NCBI RefSeq assembly: GCF_010686705.1
Contig: NZ_JAAGWY010000002.1
Span: forward strand, 24,001 to 88,000
Length of the DNA stretch: 64,000 nucleotides
Origin: Leifsonia tongyongensis
Lineage (GTDB): Bacteria > Actinomycetota > Actinomycetes > Actinomycetales > Microbacteriaceae
Direction: 5' to 3'
A model generated the notes under the pieces. The model was not told where the DNA came from. It ran no database searches and saw only the letters and a program-made list of their open reading frames with translations. The position numbers and the translations under genes were made by a program. Position 1 is the first letter of the stretch. Every line of letters begins with the position of its first letter. This document shows positions 27,302-35,178 of this stretch, one piece after another.

Positions 27302-27805
27302 CTACGTCCCCACTTGTTGTGCCATATCCACTTGGAGCGCCAGACGAAGTGCATCTTTGAACGCCATCTGCGGGTGGCGCGCCGCCGTATAGCGTTGCCA
27401 ACGGGAAGGATGCCGAGGTTCATCTCCCACCATCCACACCGTTGCCGATATCTCGGAAGTTTTGCTTTTTAACCAATTGACTTGCGAACGATGAAACTCG
27501 CGCGCCAGACCAGTGGGTTCGCTTTTGCCCCACGCAAAGAGGACATTTGTCGATTGCAGTAGCAACGGCTCGAGCAGAAGACGTGCTGACATCCAATGCG
27601 TGGGATTGGCACCAACGGAGCTAATCTCGACGACATCTGCAGTCGCTTGCGCAAACAGATTTCCGACAACGTAACCGTCACAGCCAGCTAGACCTGCAGC
27701 CAGATCTACACGTGCGAGCGTTCGCGCGCCGGATGTTTCAGACGGCGGACTCGCCAGGATCGCGAGCAATGGCGCCGACGAACTGGTCCCAGGCACACAC
27801 TTCAT
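27302..27805 (-). CDS. DUF1643 domain protein
   Basis: 167 residues from ATG 27805; the longer frame to 27982 runs across the divergent promoter and is shadow-like. The DUF1643 pattern is visible: GYVVGNLFAQATADV, then NPTHWMSARLL, VLFAWGKSEP and near the end DEPRHPSRWQRYT. DUF1643 proteins are common in defence islands and on plasmids but their activity is not known. It is 128 bases upstream of the helicase gene on the same strand and may head that transcript, and it is divergent from the XRE gene. Confidence 0.75.
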   Translation of the reverse strand: MKCVPGTSSSAPLLAILASPPSETSGARTLARVDLAAGLAGCDGYVVGNLFAQATADVVEISSVGANPTHWMSARLLLEPLLLQSTNVLFAWGKSEPTGLAREFHRSQVNWLKSKTSEISATVWMVGDEPRHPSRWQRYTAARHPQMAFKDALRLALQVDMAQQVGT

Positions 27806-27809
27806 GGAG

Positions 27810-27871
27810 ACAGAATATCTGTGGCACACACGCGGACTGCGGTGTCGAAACACAGAATGTCGGCGGCGACA
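27810..27871. promoter_or_regulatory. Palindromes in the DUF1643/XRE divergent control region
   Basis: ACAGAATATCTGT at 27810-27822 is a perfect 13-base palindrome (5-3-5), and TGTCGGCGGCGACA at 27858-27871 is a second one (5-4-5). A half copy ACAGAATGTC joins the two patterns. They flank the likely starts of the divergent genes and are good candidate operators for the XRE regulator, as with controller proteins of restriction-modification systems. Confidence 0.45.
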
Positions 27872-27877
27872 CATAGC

Positions 27878-28153
27878 ATGAGAGCTGTGCTGGTCGACCA
27901 ACCTTTTCTGACGCCGCGTGTGTACGAATGTGCGGCGAGCGCGGGGGAAATAGCTCAACTGCTTCGCCAAGTCAGGGAACATGACGGATTAACTCAAATG
28001 GAATTAGCAACGCGTTTGCAGTCGACTCAATCGACTATCGCCCGATGGGAAACCGGTGAACACGAGATGACCATCTCAACCCTAAATCGGATCTCAGAGG
28101 CGCTCGGCATCTGTGTCAAATTGTCGTTCGGGCGGGTCGGTAGCGGATCTTGA
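27878..28153 (+). CDS. XRE-family regulator (controller-like) heading the methyltransferase operon
   Basis: 91 residues from ATG 27878; starts at 27857 or GTG 27821 would add residues that overlap the control region. The helix-turn-helix is clear: LRQVREHDGLTQMELATRL, STQSTIARWETGEHE and STLNRISEALGICVKL. Small XRE proteins placed just upstream of a methyltransferase gene act in restriction-modification systems as controller (C) proteins or as repressors. The stop overlaps the TTG start of the first methyltransferase by one to four bases, so it is coupled to it. Confidence 0.82.
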   Translation: MRAVLVDQPFLTPRVYECAASAGEIAQLLRQVREHDGLTQMELATRLQSTQSTIARWETGEHEMTISTLNRISEALGICVKLSFGRVGSGS

Positions 28154-29928
28154 GTCGAATAGTTAGTGAACCATTTCGGGACCAGGTAACGGCCAGCAAG
28201 GGTTCGGTCTTCTATCGTACGCACAGCTATCACACCAAGGTGCCCCCACAAGGAATCGTGCCGATGATCGAGCATTACACGGACCTAGGAGACACGGTCC
28301 TCGATCCTTTCTGCGGATCAGGCATGACCGGTGTGGCTGCGATGCTGTCCGGACGACTTGGTGTTCTATCGGATCTCTCACCCGCGGCTGTGCATATCGC
28401 ACGAGGGCACGTGGCCGCCCCCTCACCCGACGCGGTATCCCGAGCTGCTAATGATCTCCTTAGCGGTCTCAGTGAGATTGAGCATGATCTATACGGCACT
28501 CAATGCGCTCGCTGTGATGGATCTGCTCGCATCGAATACACCGTTTGGTCAGACATCATCACGTGCCCTGTCTGCTCCTCAAAAATGCTGTTCTGGGACG
28601 CAGCTCGTCGACCCGACGGCACGCTTTCGAAGGCCCTAACTTGCCAGAGCTGTCGGCAGAGCTTTCGTAAGAGCGAATCCGAGATCGGTGCACCGCGTCC
28701 CGTATTGGTTTCGGTCGCGTGTTCATCATGCGGCACTCGGGAGCAACGCGGGCTAACGGCACGCGAAGTCGAGATCGCATCACGTTCTCGACGAACCTCG
28801 ATCAAAGATTGGTTCCCAACAGCTCCGCTCGAACCATGGCGTGAGATGTGGCGAGGCCAGCACGGCAAAATGGGTATCCATACAGCGGCGGACTTCTTTA
28901 CCGATCGAAATCTTGAGGCTCTCGCGGCGGTCTGGGCGCGCGCGAGAAATTCAGAGGAAAGCACAACCTTGATGTTCGCGGTGACGGCGATTGTTAATCG
29001 AGCGTCCCGTCGCTATCAATGGAATCCAAAAAGACCGACGAACGTGCTGTCGGGGACCTTGTATATCGCTTCCCTGACATACGAGTTCAATGTCTTCTCA
29101 TTGTTGCGACGGAAGCTGGCGGCAGTCCGCCAATTGGCCGTCGCCCAGAAAAACTCCCCCGGCTCAAGCGTTGTGAAGCAACGCTCGGCAACAAACTTGT
29201 CAGGTGTAGCCGACCACAGTATCGACTATGTCTTTACGGATCCGCCATTTGGGGCAAATATTTACTATTCGGATGCCTCCTTCTTATGGGAAGCCTGGCT
29301 AGATGACTTCACGATTACTACGGAAGAAGCGATTGTCTCCACATCACTGAAGGCGAGCCACGGCGGCAAAACGCTTAGCGATTATGAGACATTGATGTCT
29401 GCGAGCTTCGAGGAAATCGTGAGAGTCCTAAAGCCCGGGGCGTGGGCGAGCGTGATGTTCCACAACAGCGACGACGCTGTCTGGAGCAGCCTAGAAAGAG
29501 CCATCGAGTCGGCTGGACTCAACCTCGAGTCGGCGATTGCCTTCGACAAAAGCCAACCCAGCTTCAAGGGCGTCAAACAACTGACAAATCAAGAGCGCGT
29601 CTCAAGCTTTGATCTGGTTCTCCATCTCCGGCCCGCAACGTTCCAGCGACAAAGAGCGAAACCGACGATCGCGCAGGACAGGGCCGTGCGTGACGAGATA
29701 GTGACAGCCCTGACGACTCACCTTCGCAGCGCACCGCCTAGGCTCCGCAGTACCCCTTACCTGCACTCCTTCGTGATGCGGACACTCCTTGAGCACAACT
29801 GGCCATTTAGGGGCTATTCATATGGTGACGTCGAGTCGCTCCTCTCGGCCAATTTCGAGAATCGTGACGGTGCGTGGCGCATTTCGGAACAATCAGACAC
29901 AAGCCAGCTGAACAAGGGACTACTGTGA
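28150..29928 (+). CDS. Zinc-ribbon DNA methyltransferase (first of a tandem pair)
   Basis: 592 residues, TTG start. SAM-binding motif I VLDPFCGSGMTG is at about 50-61 and catalytic motif IV TDPPFGANIYYSD at 363-375. The long stretch between them has four CxxC pairs (CARC, CPVC, CQSC, CSSC), enough for two zinc ribbons, and probably reads the target sequence. The I-then-IV order with an intervening target domain is alpha-class-like, and DPPF fits N6-adenine or N4-cytosine methylation. The architecture recalls DUF1156-type methylases. It overlaps the next methyltransferase by four bases (GTGA). No restriction subunit follows directly, so it may protect self DNA for the helicase-ATPase system opposite. 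Confidence 0.85.
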   Translation: MSRIVSEPFRDQVTASKGSVFYRTHSYHTKVPPQGIVPMIEHYTDLGDTVLDPFCGSGMTGVAAMLSGRLGVLSDLSPAAVHIARGHVAAPSPDAVSRAANDLLSGLSEIEHDLYGTQCARCDGSARIEYTVWSDIITCPVCSSKMLFWDAARRPDGTLSKALTCQSCRQSFRKSESEIGAPRPVLVSVACSSCGTREQRGLTAREVEIASRSRRTSIKDWFPTAPLEPWREMWRGQHGKMGIHTAADFFTDRNLEALAAVWARARNSEESTTLMFAVTAIVNRASRRYQWNPKRPTNVLSGTLYIASLTYEFNVFSLLRRKLAAVRQLAVAQKNSPGSSVVKQRSATNLSGVADHSIDYVFTDPPFGANIYYSDASFLWEAWLDDFTITTEEAIVSTSLKASHGGKTLSDYETLMSASFEEIVRVLKPGAWASVMFHNSDDAVWSSLERAIESAGLNLESAIAFDKSQPSFKGVKQLTNQERVSSFDLVLHLRPATFQRQRAKPTIAQDRAVRDEIVTALTTHLRSAPPRLRSTPYLHSFVMRTLLEHNWPFRGYSYGDVESLLSANFENRDGAWRISEQSDTSQLNKGLL

Positions 29929-31769
29929 CAATCGTCGAAAATCTGGAGGCAAATACGCCAACGGAGGTGTCAGAGGACAGAGCGCTTTCCGAGGTTCTGT
30001 ATATGACCGGGGGTACTGCGTCGCATCCAATTCCCGCGGTTACGACTGCATCCAAAGGGAGTAAGGCTTATCAGGTTCATACCTACCCGACCAAAGTTCC
30101 ACCTGGAGCAATAGAGCCGTTCATAGAAGCAAGTACGCGTCCGGGCGGGGTCGTTTTAGACCCGTTCTGCGGATCCGGTATGACGGGGCTTGCGGCGCAG
30201 AACATAGGGCGGCGCGCAATTCTGTCCGATCTGGCGCCGGGCGCGATTCACCTCGCCTTCAACCACACGCACGCTATCGACCGAGCTATTCTTGGCGCAT
30301 CATTGCTCGAGATTTCCAAGCGACTCGCACCGCTGGAGCAATTCCTTTACGAGTCAGCATGCCCGACGTGCGGGCGAGCAGGATTGCTGCGCCATATGAT
30401 CTGGAGCGATGTCCACGCTTGCGGATCTTGCGGCCACGAGATGCGGGTTTGGGACCACGCAGATACTGCTGGCGGGAGTTCCCGTATTCTGACCTGCGAA
30501 AATTGCGGTAACCGGCAGTCCCGTGCCGGCGTCGCTGGTGCGAAGAACACTCCTGTCGAGCGGACCGTTGCGTGTGTCGACTGCAAGAAACTTCAAAGGG
30601 GCAATGTATCTACCGCTGACCTTGCGCGCATTGCCCGCGTCAACTCACAGAAACTCAAACTGTGGATCCCGTCAGTCGCTCTTGGACCGGATCGTGAGAT
30701 GTATAGGCGATCCGCATTGCATCTTCGAGAGATCAGCAACGTTGCGGACTTTTGGACCCATCGAAGCAAGATTGCTCTGAGCGAGCTATGGAACTTCATT
30801 TCCACTCGGTCAGATCCGCGGGCTCAAAGCGCTCTCCAGTTCGCCTTTACGAACACAGCCTGGCATGCCACCCGAATGCGTCGTTACAATGCCCGCGGCG
30901 GGCAAAGACCGCTGACCGGAACTCTCTACATCCCGCAACTAATAGCGGAGGGGAACGTTTTTGAGATCTTCCGTCATCAGGTCGCCCAATTGATGCGCTT
31001 TTATCAAAGTCATCCGCACATCGCTGATCCAACGCTGTTGACGTACACGCGGCAATCATCGGCGAACGAGTTGGATTGGCTTCCGAACTCAAGTATCGAC
31101 TATGTGTTTACGGATCCGCCCTTCGGCGCAAATCTGTTTTATGCCGATTGCAACGTCGTCTGGGAATCGTGGCTCGGCGACGTCACAGACTTAGAAAAGG
31201 AAATAGTGGTAAACCGATCGCTTCCTGAGTCTGCCGGTGGCAAGAACATGCTGGACTACGAAAACTTGCTTACTTCATCGTTCGCCGAAATTAGACGGGT
31301 GATGGCGCCTGAGGCCCGAGCGAGCGTCGTGTTTCACAACTCCGATGACAAGGTATGGTCCGCGTTACTTTCCGCTACGACCCGCGCCGGGCTGGTGCAA
31401 ACAGATGTAAGCGTGCTCAACAAGGTGCAGCGGTCGATGAAGGGATACAAGGGGCGAAGCGGCTCAGAGCTCGTCCCGTTCTATGACCTCGTAATCACTT
31501 ATCAGGCCGGTAGACGAGAGTCGACCGTCCCGGTTGACGGTGTTCTGAGCGCAGCGATGAGGACCGTCGCGGCGCATCTCAAGCATGTTTCTCCAGTCCT
31601 AAGTGAAGAGACAAGCCATGAACGCAGCCTCGAGTATCTTTACTCGCTTTCCATTGGATCGCTTATCGCCGGTGACCATTCACCGAAGGGATTGTCGTTC
31701 AAAGCAATGGAGTTGGCACTCAGAGAGAACTTTGTATGCGAAGGCGGTCTTTACTACGCAGTCGACTAG
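29925..31769 (+). CDS. Zinc-ribbon DNA methyltransferase (second of a tandem pair)
   Basis: 614 residues from GTG 29925, preceded by AAGGGA and overlapping the stop of the first methyltransferase. Paralogue of that gene: motif I VLDPFCGSGMTGLAAQ, four CxxC pairs (CPTC, CGSC, CENC, CVDC) and motif IV TDPPFGANLFYAD occur in the same order and spacing. Sequence outside the motifs is well diverged, so the duplication is old and the two may read different targets or opposite strands of one non-palindromic site. The N-terminal 40 residues before KAYQVHTYPTKVPPG are specific to this copy. Confidence 0.85.
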   Translation: MTIVENLEANTPTEVSEDRALSEVLYMTGGTASHPIPAVTTASKGSKAYQVHTYPTKVPPGAIEPFIEASTRPGGVVLDPFCGSGMTGLAAQNIGRRAILSDLAPGAIHLAFNHTHAIDRAILGASLLEISKRLAPLEQFLYESACPTCGRAGLLRHMIWSDVHACGSCGHEMRVWDHADTAGGSSRILTCENCGNRQSRAGVAGAKNTPVERTVACVDCKKLQRGNVSTADLARIARVNSQKLKLWIPSVALGPDREMYRRSALHLREISNVADFWTHRSKIALSELWNFISTRSDPRAQSALQFAFTNTAWHATRMRRYNARGGQRPLTGTLYIPQLIAEGNVFEIFRHQVAQLMRFYQSHPHIADPTLLTYTRQSSANELDWLPNSSIDYVFTDPPFGANLFYADCNVVWESWLGDVTDLEKEIVVNRSLPESAGGKNMLDYENLLTSSFAEIRRVMAPEARASVVFHNSDDKVWSALLSATTRAGLVQTDVSVLNKVQRSMKGYKGRSGSELVPFYDLVITYQAGRRESTVPVDGVLSAAMRTVAAHLKHVSPVLSEETSHERSLEYLYSLSIGSLIAGDHSPKGLSFKAMELALRENFVCEGGLYYAVD

Positions 31770-31804
31770 CTGGTCCCTTGTCGCGAGAACAATGGAGTCT
31801 GGAT

Positions 31805-32542
31805 ATGAGCACTGTTGATGTCGTCGCGTCGGCGTTTGAGCGAGCGGGCTGGAAGATCTTTCGGCAACAGGAGGTTTTTGGACGCGGCGCCAACCCAACG
31901 CGACTCGGCATAATTGCTGGACACGAGCGCTTAGAGATGCTCGTCTATGCCTGGAGAATTACAGGAGAAGGCGCGGGCCGCAAAGGCACAAACTATCGGA
32001 TTCAGACGACGCGAAGTCACCACGATGATCTGCTCATCGAGGGGGAGCGTTTGACCATGGGGTTCGGATATGACAAGGAACGCGACGTAATCGCCGTGTT
32101 CGACGGTTGGACGAAACGCGCTACTGGTTCCTCGTCCAGCGTTCACATAAAGCGCAGTTTGCTGACGGCCGCTCAAACCGATGGCTTTGCGGAGGATGGG
32201 GATCCCTGGGACGCTCGCGCCGCGTCGACGTCGGAAAGCGCAGATCGACTCATAGATTGGATCCTTGAGCAACGAAATACCCGAACGGCATTCGTCGAAC
32301 CTCTGAGTATTGAGATCGATAGAGATAGCGCGGTCATAACTGCTGATCTTTGGGATTCTTCGCCGGCGGCCTGGTTGCGCCCGGGGGACACGGCACTTCT
32401 GGATCCTTCGGCTGACAAACGTTCCCAGGTAACTCAGCAGTGGCGGATCCTGAATGCGCAGGTTGTCATCACTTCACCGCCGGGCCAGAGGTACCCTCGA
32501 CGCTCGGTAGTCTTCCGGTGCGACAGGATTACCGAGTCCTGA
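31805..32542 (+). CDS. Methylase-linked protein of unknown activity
   Basis: 245 residues from ATG 31805, with GGAG 8-11 bases upstream. Recognisable pattern: NYRIQTTRS, then RDVIAVFDGWTKR and SVHIKRSLLTAA. From memory this resembles a domain often encoded next to DNA methylases (named methylase-associated X1 in domain databases); I cannot confirm it. The C-terminal third is beta-rich. It could be the restriction component matching the two methyltransferases, or a modification-reading subunit, but no clear PD-(D/E)XK or HNH motif is visible. It is the last gene of the XRE-methylase transcript, 35 bases after the second methyltransferase. Confidence 0.65.
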   Translation: MSTVDVVASAFERAGWKIFRQQEVFGRGANPTRLGIIAGHERLEMLVYAWRITGEGAGRKGTNYRIQTTRSHHDDLLIEGERLTMGFGYDKERDVIAVFDGWTKRATGSSSSVHIKRSLLTAAQTDGFAEDGDPWDARAASTSESADRLIDWILEQRNTRTAFVEPLSIEIDRDSAVITADLWDSSPAAWLRPGDTALLDPSADKRSQVTQQWRILNAQVVITSPPGQRYPRRSVVFRCDRITES

Positions 32543-32763
32543 GAGGCAACAAGCGGCCATAACAAGTCCCAAGGCTGCACGAACGTGAGCGAAGCACTTG
32601 AGCGGTTTTGAGATTGAGCAGCGACAGGCGCGCGGAGCGGTCCAGCGTTCGAGAGGCAACCGGAGCTGGCGTTGATCGCTCAGGACATCGTTCTGCCCTT
32701 GCGCCGCCCGAGTACACTCGGCCGCATGTCCGATTCTCGGCGTCTCGCTCGAATGGGCGCAGG
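32543..32763. other. Right edge of the accessory island
   Basis: 221 bases between the last island gene and the high-GC quinone-oxidoreductase gene. GC rises across it. No tRNA, attachment-like repeat or integrase trace is visible, so the mode of entry of the island cannot be told from this window. Confidence 0.4.
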
Positions 32764-33714
32764 ATGAAGGCCGTCGTCTATGACCGGTACGGGCCCCCCG
32801 ACGTGCTGCGGATCGAGGACGTGCCGATGCCGTCGCCGGGCGAGAAGCAGGTGCTGATCGAGGTCGCCGCGACCTCCGTGAACCTGTCGGACTGGGAAGG
32901 GCTGACGGGGTCGCCGGGGTACGCGCGGATCGGAGGGCTGCGCGCCCCGTCCCGCCACGTGCTCGGCTCCGACATTGCCGGCCGCGTCGCAGCCATCGGC
33001 GAGGCCGTCACGCGGTTCAGCCCGGGCGATGAGGTGTACGGCGACAATCTGGGCCTCAAGGGAGGGTTCGCCGAATACGCGGTTGCACCCGAAACTGCGC
33101 TCGCGCTCAAGCCGGAGACACTGACGTTCGCCGAGGCGTCAACCCTTCCCCAGGCGGGTGCGATCGCGATCCAGGGAACCGCCGGCGCACGCCGGGGGCA
33201 GCGCGTAGCGATCAACGGGGCGGGAGGCGGGTCGGGCGCCTTCGCAATCCAGTTCGCCAAGCTCGCCGGAGCGCACGTGACAGGCGTCGACAACGCGGGC
33301 AAGCTCGACTTCTTGCGAGAGCTCGGCGCTGACGAGGTGGTCGACTATCGCAGCGAGGACTTCACTAAACGCGAACCCTACGATCTCGTGCTCGATCTGG
33401 TCGCGCACCGCTCCATGTTCGCCTATCAGCGGGCAGTGGCGCGCGGCGGGCGCTACCTGATGGTCGGCGGATCCATGCGGTCGCTTCTGCGAGCCATCAC
33501 TGTCGGACCAGTGCTCGGCCTGCTCACCGGCCGCCGGCTGGGACTCCTCTTTGCGCGCGAGGGGCCGACCTACTTCGGGCCTGTCGCGGAGCGCTGCATC
33601 GCGGGCGACCTCCGCATCCACATCGACCGCACGTTCGCCCTCGACGAAGTGCCGCAGGCGCTCGCCTACGTCGGTCAGGGGCGCGCCCTCGGCAAAGTGG
33701 TTGTCGCACCCTAA
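32764..33714 (+). CDS. NAD(P)H:quinone oxidoreductase / zinc-less alcohol dehydrogenase family protein
   Basis: 316 residues from ATG 32764 (MKAVVYDRYGPPDVLRIEDV); the longer frame upstream is rejected because it lacks homology-like sequence. An N-terminal GroES-like fold has GSDIAGRVAAIGEAVTRFSPGD, and a Rossmann fold has INGAGGGSGAFAIQFAKLAGAHV. The zinc ligands of true alcohol dehydrogenases are missing, as in quinone oxidoreductases and enoyl reductases of the MDR superfamily. The physiological substrate is unknown. Monocistronic between the island and the sugar operon. Confidence 0.85.
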   Translation: MKAVVYDRYGPPDVLRIEDVPMPSPGEKQVLIEVAATSVNLSDWEGLTGSPGYARIGGLRAPSRHVLGSDIAGRVAAIGEAVTRFSPGDEVYGDNLGLKGGFAEYAVAPETALALKPETLTFAEASTLPQAGAIAIQGTAGARRGQRVAINGAGGGSGAFAIQFAKLAGAHVTGVDNAGKLDFLRELGADEVVDYRSEDFTKREPYDLVLDLVAHRSMFAYQRAVARGGRYLMVGGSMRSLLRAITVGPVLGLLTGRRLGLLFAREGPTYFGPVAERCIAGDLRIHIDRTFALDEVPQALAYVGQGRALGKVVVAP

Positions 33715-33745
33715 ATACTCACGCCACGCTCTGGCAGGGATGTGA

Positions 33746-33773
33746 TTGACAGACTTCAGTTAATAGTTATGAT
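33746..33773 (+). promoter_or_regulatory. Near-consensus vegetative promoter of the sugar operon
   Basis: TTGACA at 33746-33751 and TATGAT at 33768-33773 are separated by 16 bases, close to the ideal for the housekeeping sigma factor. This is strikingly good for a high-GC genome and implies strong expression when not repressed. It lies 63 bases upstream of the binding-protein start. Confidence 0.75.
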
Positions 33774-33775
33774 AA

Positions 33776-33790
33776 GACTTGAAATAAGTC
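33776..33790. promoter_or_regulatory. Candidate operator overlapping the transcription start
   Basis: GACTTGAAATAAGTC is a palindrome with perfect five-base arms and a five-base centre, placed at about +1 to +10 of the promoter at 33746-33773. A repressor bound here would block initiation. The ROK regulator encoded at the end of the operon (38589) is the likely ligand-responsive repressor. Confidence 0.55.
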
Positions 33791-33835
33791 CCACCCCACC
33801 CCCTCACACCCCCGCACCAACGAGAAGGAACCTCA

Positions 33836-35089
33836 ATGATGAGTAAGTTCACAAAGGCGATCGTCCCGATCGTCGTGGCCGGGCTGGCCTTCACCCTCAC
33901 CGCGTGCAGCGGTGCGGCGTCCGGCTCCACCACCAAAGACGCGAGCGGTCCGCTCACCGTCTGGGTGATGGGCGATTCGAGCAAGAACTTCGAGAAGCTC
34001 GTCGCACCGTTCGTGAAGTCCACCGGTCAGAAGGTCGACGTCGTCGCCATCCCGTGGGACAGCATCGACCAGAAGCTCACGACCTCGGTTGCATCCGGTT
34101 CGGGTCCGGATGTCGTCCAGATCGGCCTGACGAAGCTCAGGTCGTTCGCCGACGCGGGTGCGCTGCTGCCGCTCGACGACAAGATCTCCGCCTACCCGAA
34201 CCTTGCCGCAGCCAAGTTCGCGGACGGGGTCGGCGGCAAGGCGACCGCGGTCAACGGCAAGATCGTCAGCGTGCCGTGGGTCAGTGACACGCGCGTCCTG
34301 TTCACGCGAACGGACATCCTCTCGGCAGCCGGCATCGACAGCCCGCCCTCGACCTGGGACCAGCTTCGCTCCGACGCGAAGACGCTCGCCCAGCGCGGCC
34401 CGGACAAATACGGCTACTACATTCCGCAGTGGGACAACGCGCTCCCGGTGGAGATGACCTGGGACTTCGGCGGCAGCATCGTCGACAAGAAGGGCAACAT
34501 CGACTTCAACACCGACGCCTTCCACAAGGCCGTCGACCTCTACACGGGGCTGTACTCCGACAAGAGTGTCCCGGTGAACGGCGACTTCGACCAGGTGCAC
34601 GGGTTCGTCTCCGGAGCGGCACCGATGCTCGTGAGTGGACCGTACCTGGCCGCCGCGATCAACGCCGCAGCGCCGAACCTCGCCGGCAAATGGACGGTGA
34701 GCACCCTGCCCGAGGCAGACAAGGGCACGTCGCTCTTTGCCGGGTCCAACCTCGGGATCTTCAAGACCTCGAAGCACCAGAACGGCTCGCTGAAGCTCCT
34801 CGACTTCATCTCGAAGAGCAGCACTCAGCTCGAGTGGTACAAGATCAACGGCGAACTGCCGACAGTGAAGGCCGCGCTGAACGACCCGAGCTTCACCTCC
34901 GACCCGCTGGTCAAGGTCTACACGAAGCAGCTCGCCGACGCGAAGGTGCTGCCGCTCATCCCGAACTGGGATGGCGGAGTCGGAGCGAACCTCCTGAAGG
35001 CGCTCAACTCGATCGCCCTGCAACACAGCGATCCGAAGAGCACGCTCGACACGTTCTACCAGTCCACGGCGGGAATGTCCGCAAAGTAG
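33836..35089 (+). CDS. Sugar ABC transporter solute-binding lipoprotein
   Basis: 417 residues. MSKFTKAIVPIVVAGLAFTL followed by TACSG is a signal peptide with lipobox, so the mature protein is anchored by Cys outside the membrane. The remainder is a two-lobed MalE/family-1 binding protein with SGSGPDVVQIG and ANLGIFKTSKHQN. It captures an oligosaccharide, most likely a beta-glucan or cello-oligosaccharide given the GH5 gene in the operon, and hands it to the two permeases. AAGGAA sits 6-11 bases upstream of the start. No ATPase gene is in the operon, so a shared MsiK-type ATPase must serve it. Confidence 0.92.
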   Translation: MMSKFTKAIVPIVVAGLAFTLTACSGAASGSTTKDASGPLTVWVMGDSSKNFEKLVAPFVKSTGQKVDVVAIPWDSIDQKLTTSVASGSGPDVVQIGLTKLRSFADAGALLPLDDKISAYPNLAAAKFADGVGGKATAVNGKIVSVPWVSDTRVLFTRTDILSAAGIDSPPSTWDQLRSDAKTLAQRGPDKYGYYIPQWDNALPVEMTWDFGGSIVDKKGNIDFNTDAFHKAVDLYTGLYSDKSVPVNGDFDQVHGFVSGAAPMLVSGPYLAAAINAAAPNLAGKWTVSTLPEADKGTSLFAGSNLGIFKTSKHQNGSLKLLDFISKSSTQLEWYKINGELPTVKAALNDPSFTSDPLVKVYTKQLADAKVLPLIPNWDGGVGANLLKALNSIALQHSDPKSTLDTFYQSTAGMSAK

Positions 35090-35110
35090 AAGATGGCAGC
35101 TCGATAGGTA

Positions 35111-35142
35111 GTGGTGGGCCGCACGCCTCCGCGGCCCACCAC
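35111..35142 (+). terminator. Intercistronic hairpin between binding protein and permease
   Basis: Perfect 12-base stem GTGGTGGGCCGC (35111-35122) with its complement at 35131-35142 and an eight-base loop. Such hairpins after binding-protein genes protect the upstream mRNA and reduce read-through, giving more binding protein than permease. Confidence 0.75.
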
Positions 35143-35178
35143 ATCCATCGTTCTACACCCCGCACCGAAGGACACCCC

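Noticed and set aside
21274-32542. BREX or DISARM system
   Set aside because: No PglZ, BrxC, BrxL, DrmB or DUF1998 motifs are seen, and the ATPase is of SMC type.
34429-35178. Upstream extension of the MalF-type permease frame
   Set aside because: It lies inside the binding-protein gene in another frame; ATG 35179 has a good ribosome site and begins the usual permease N-terminus.
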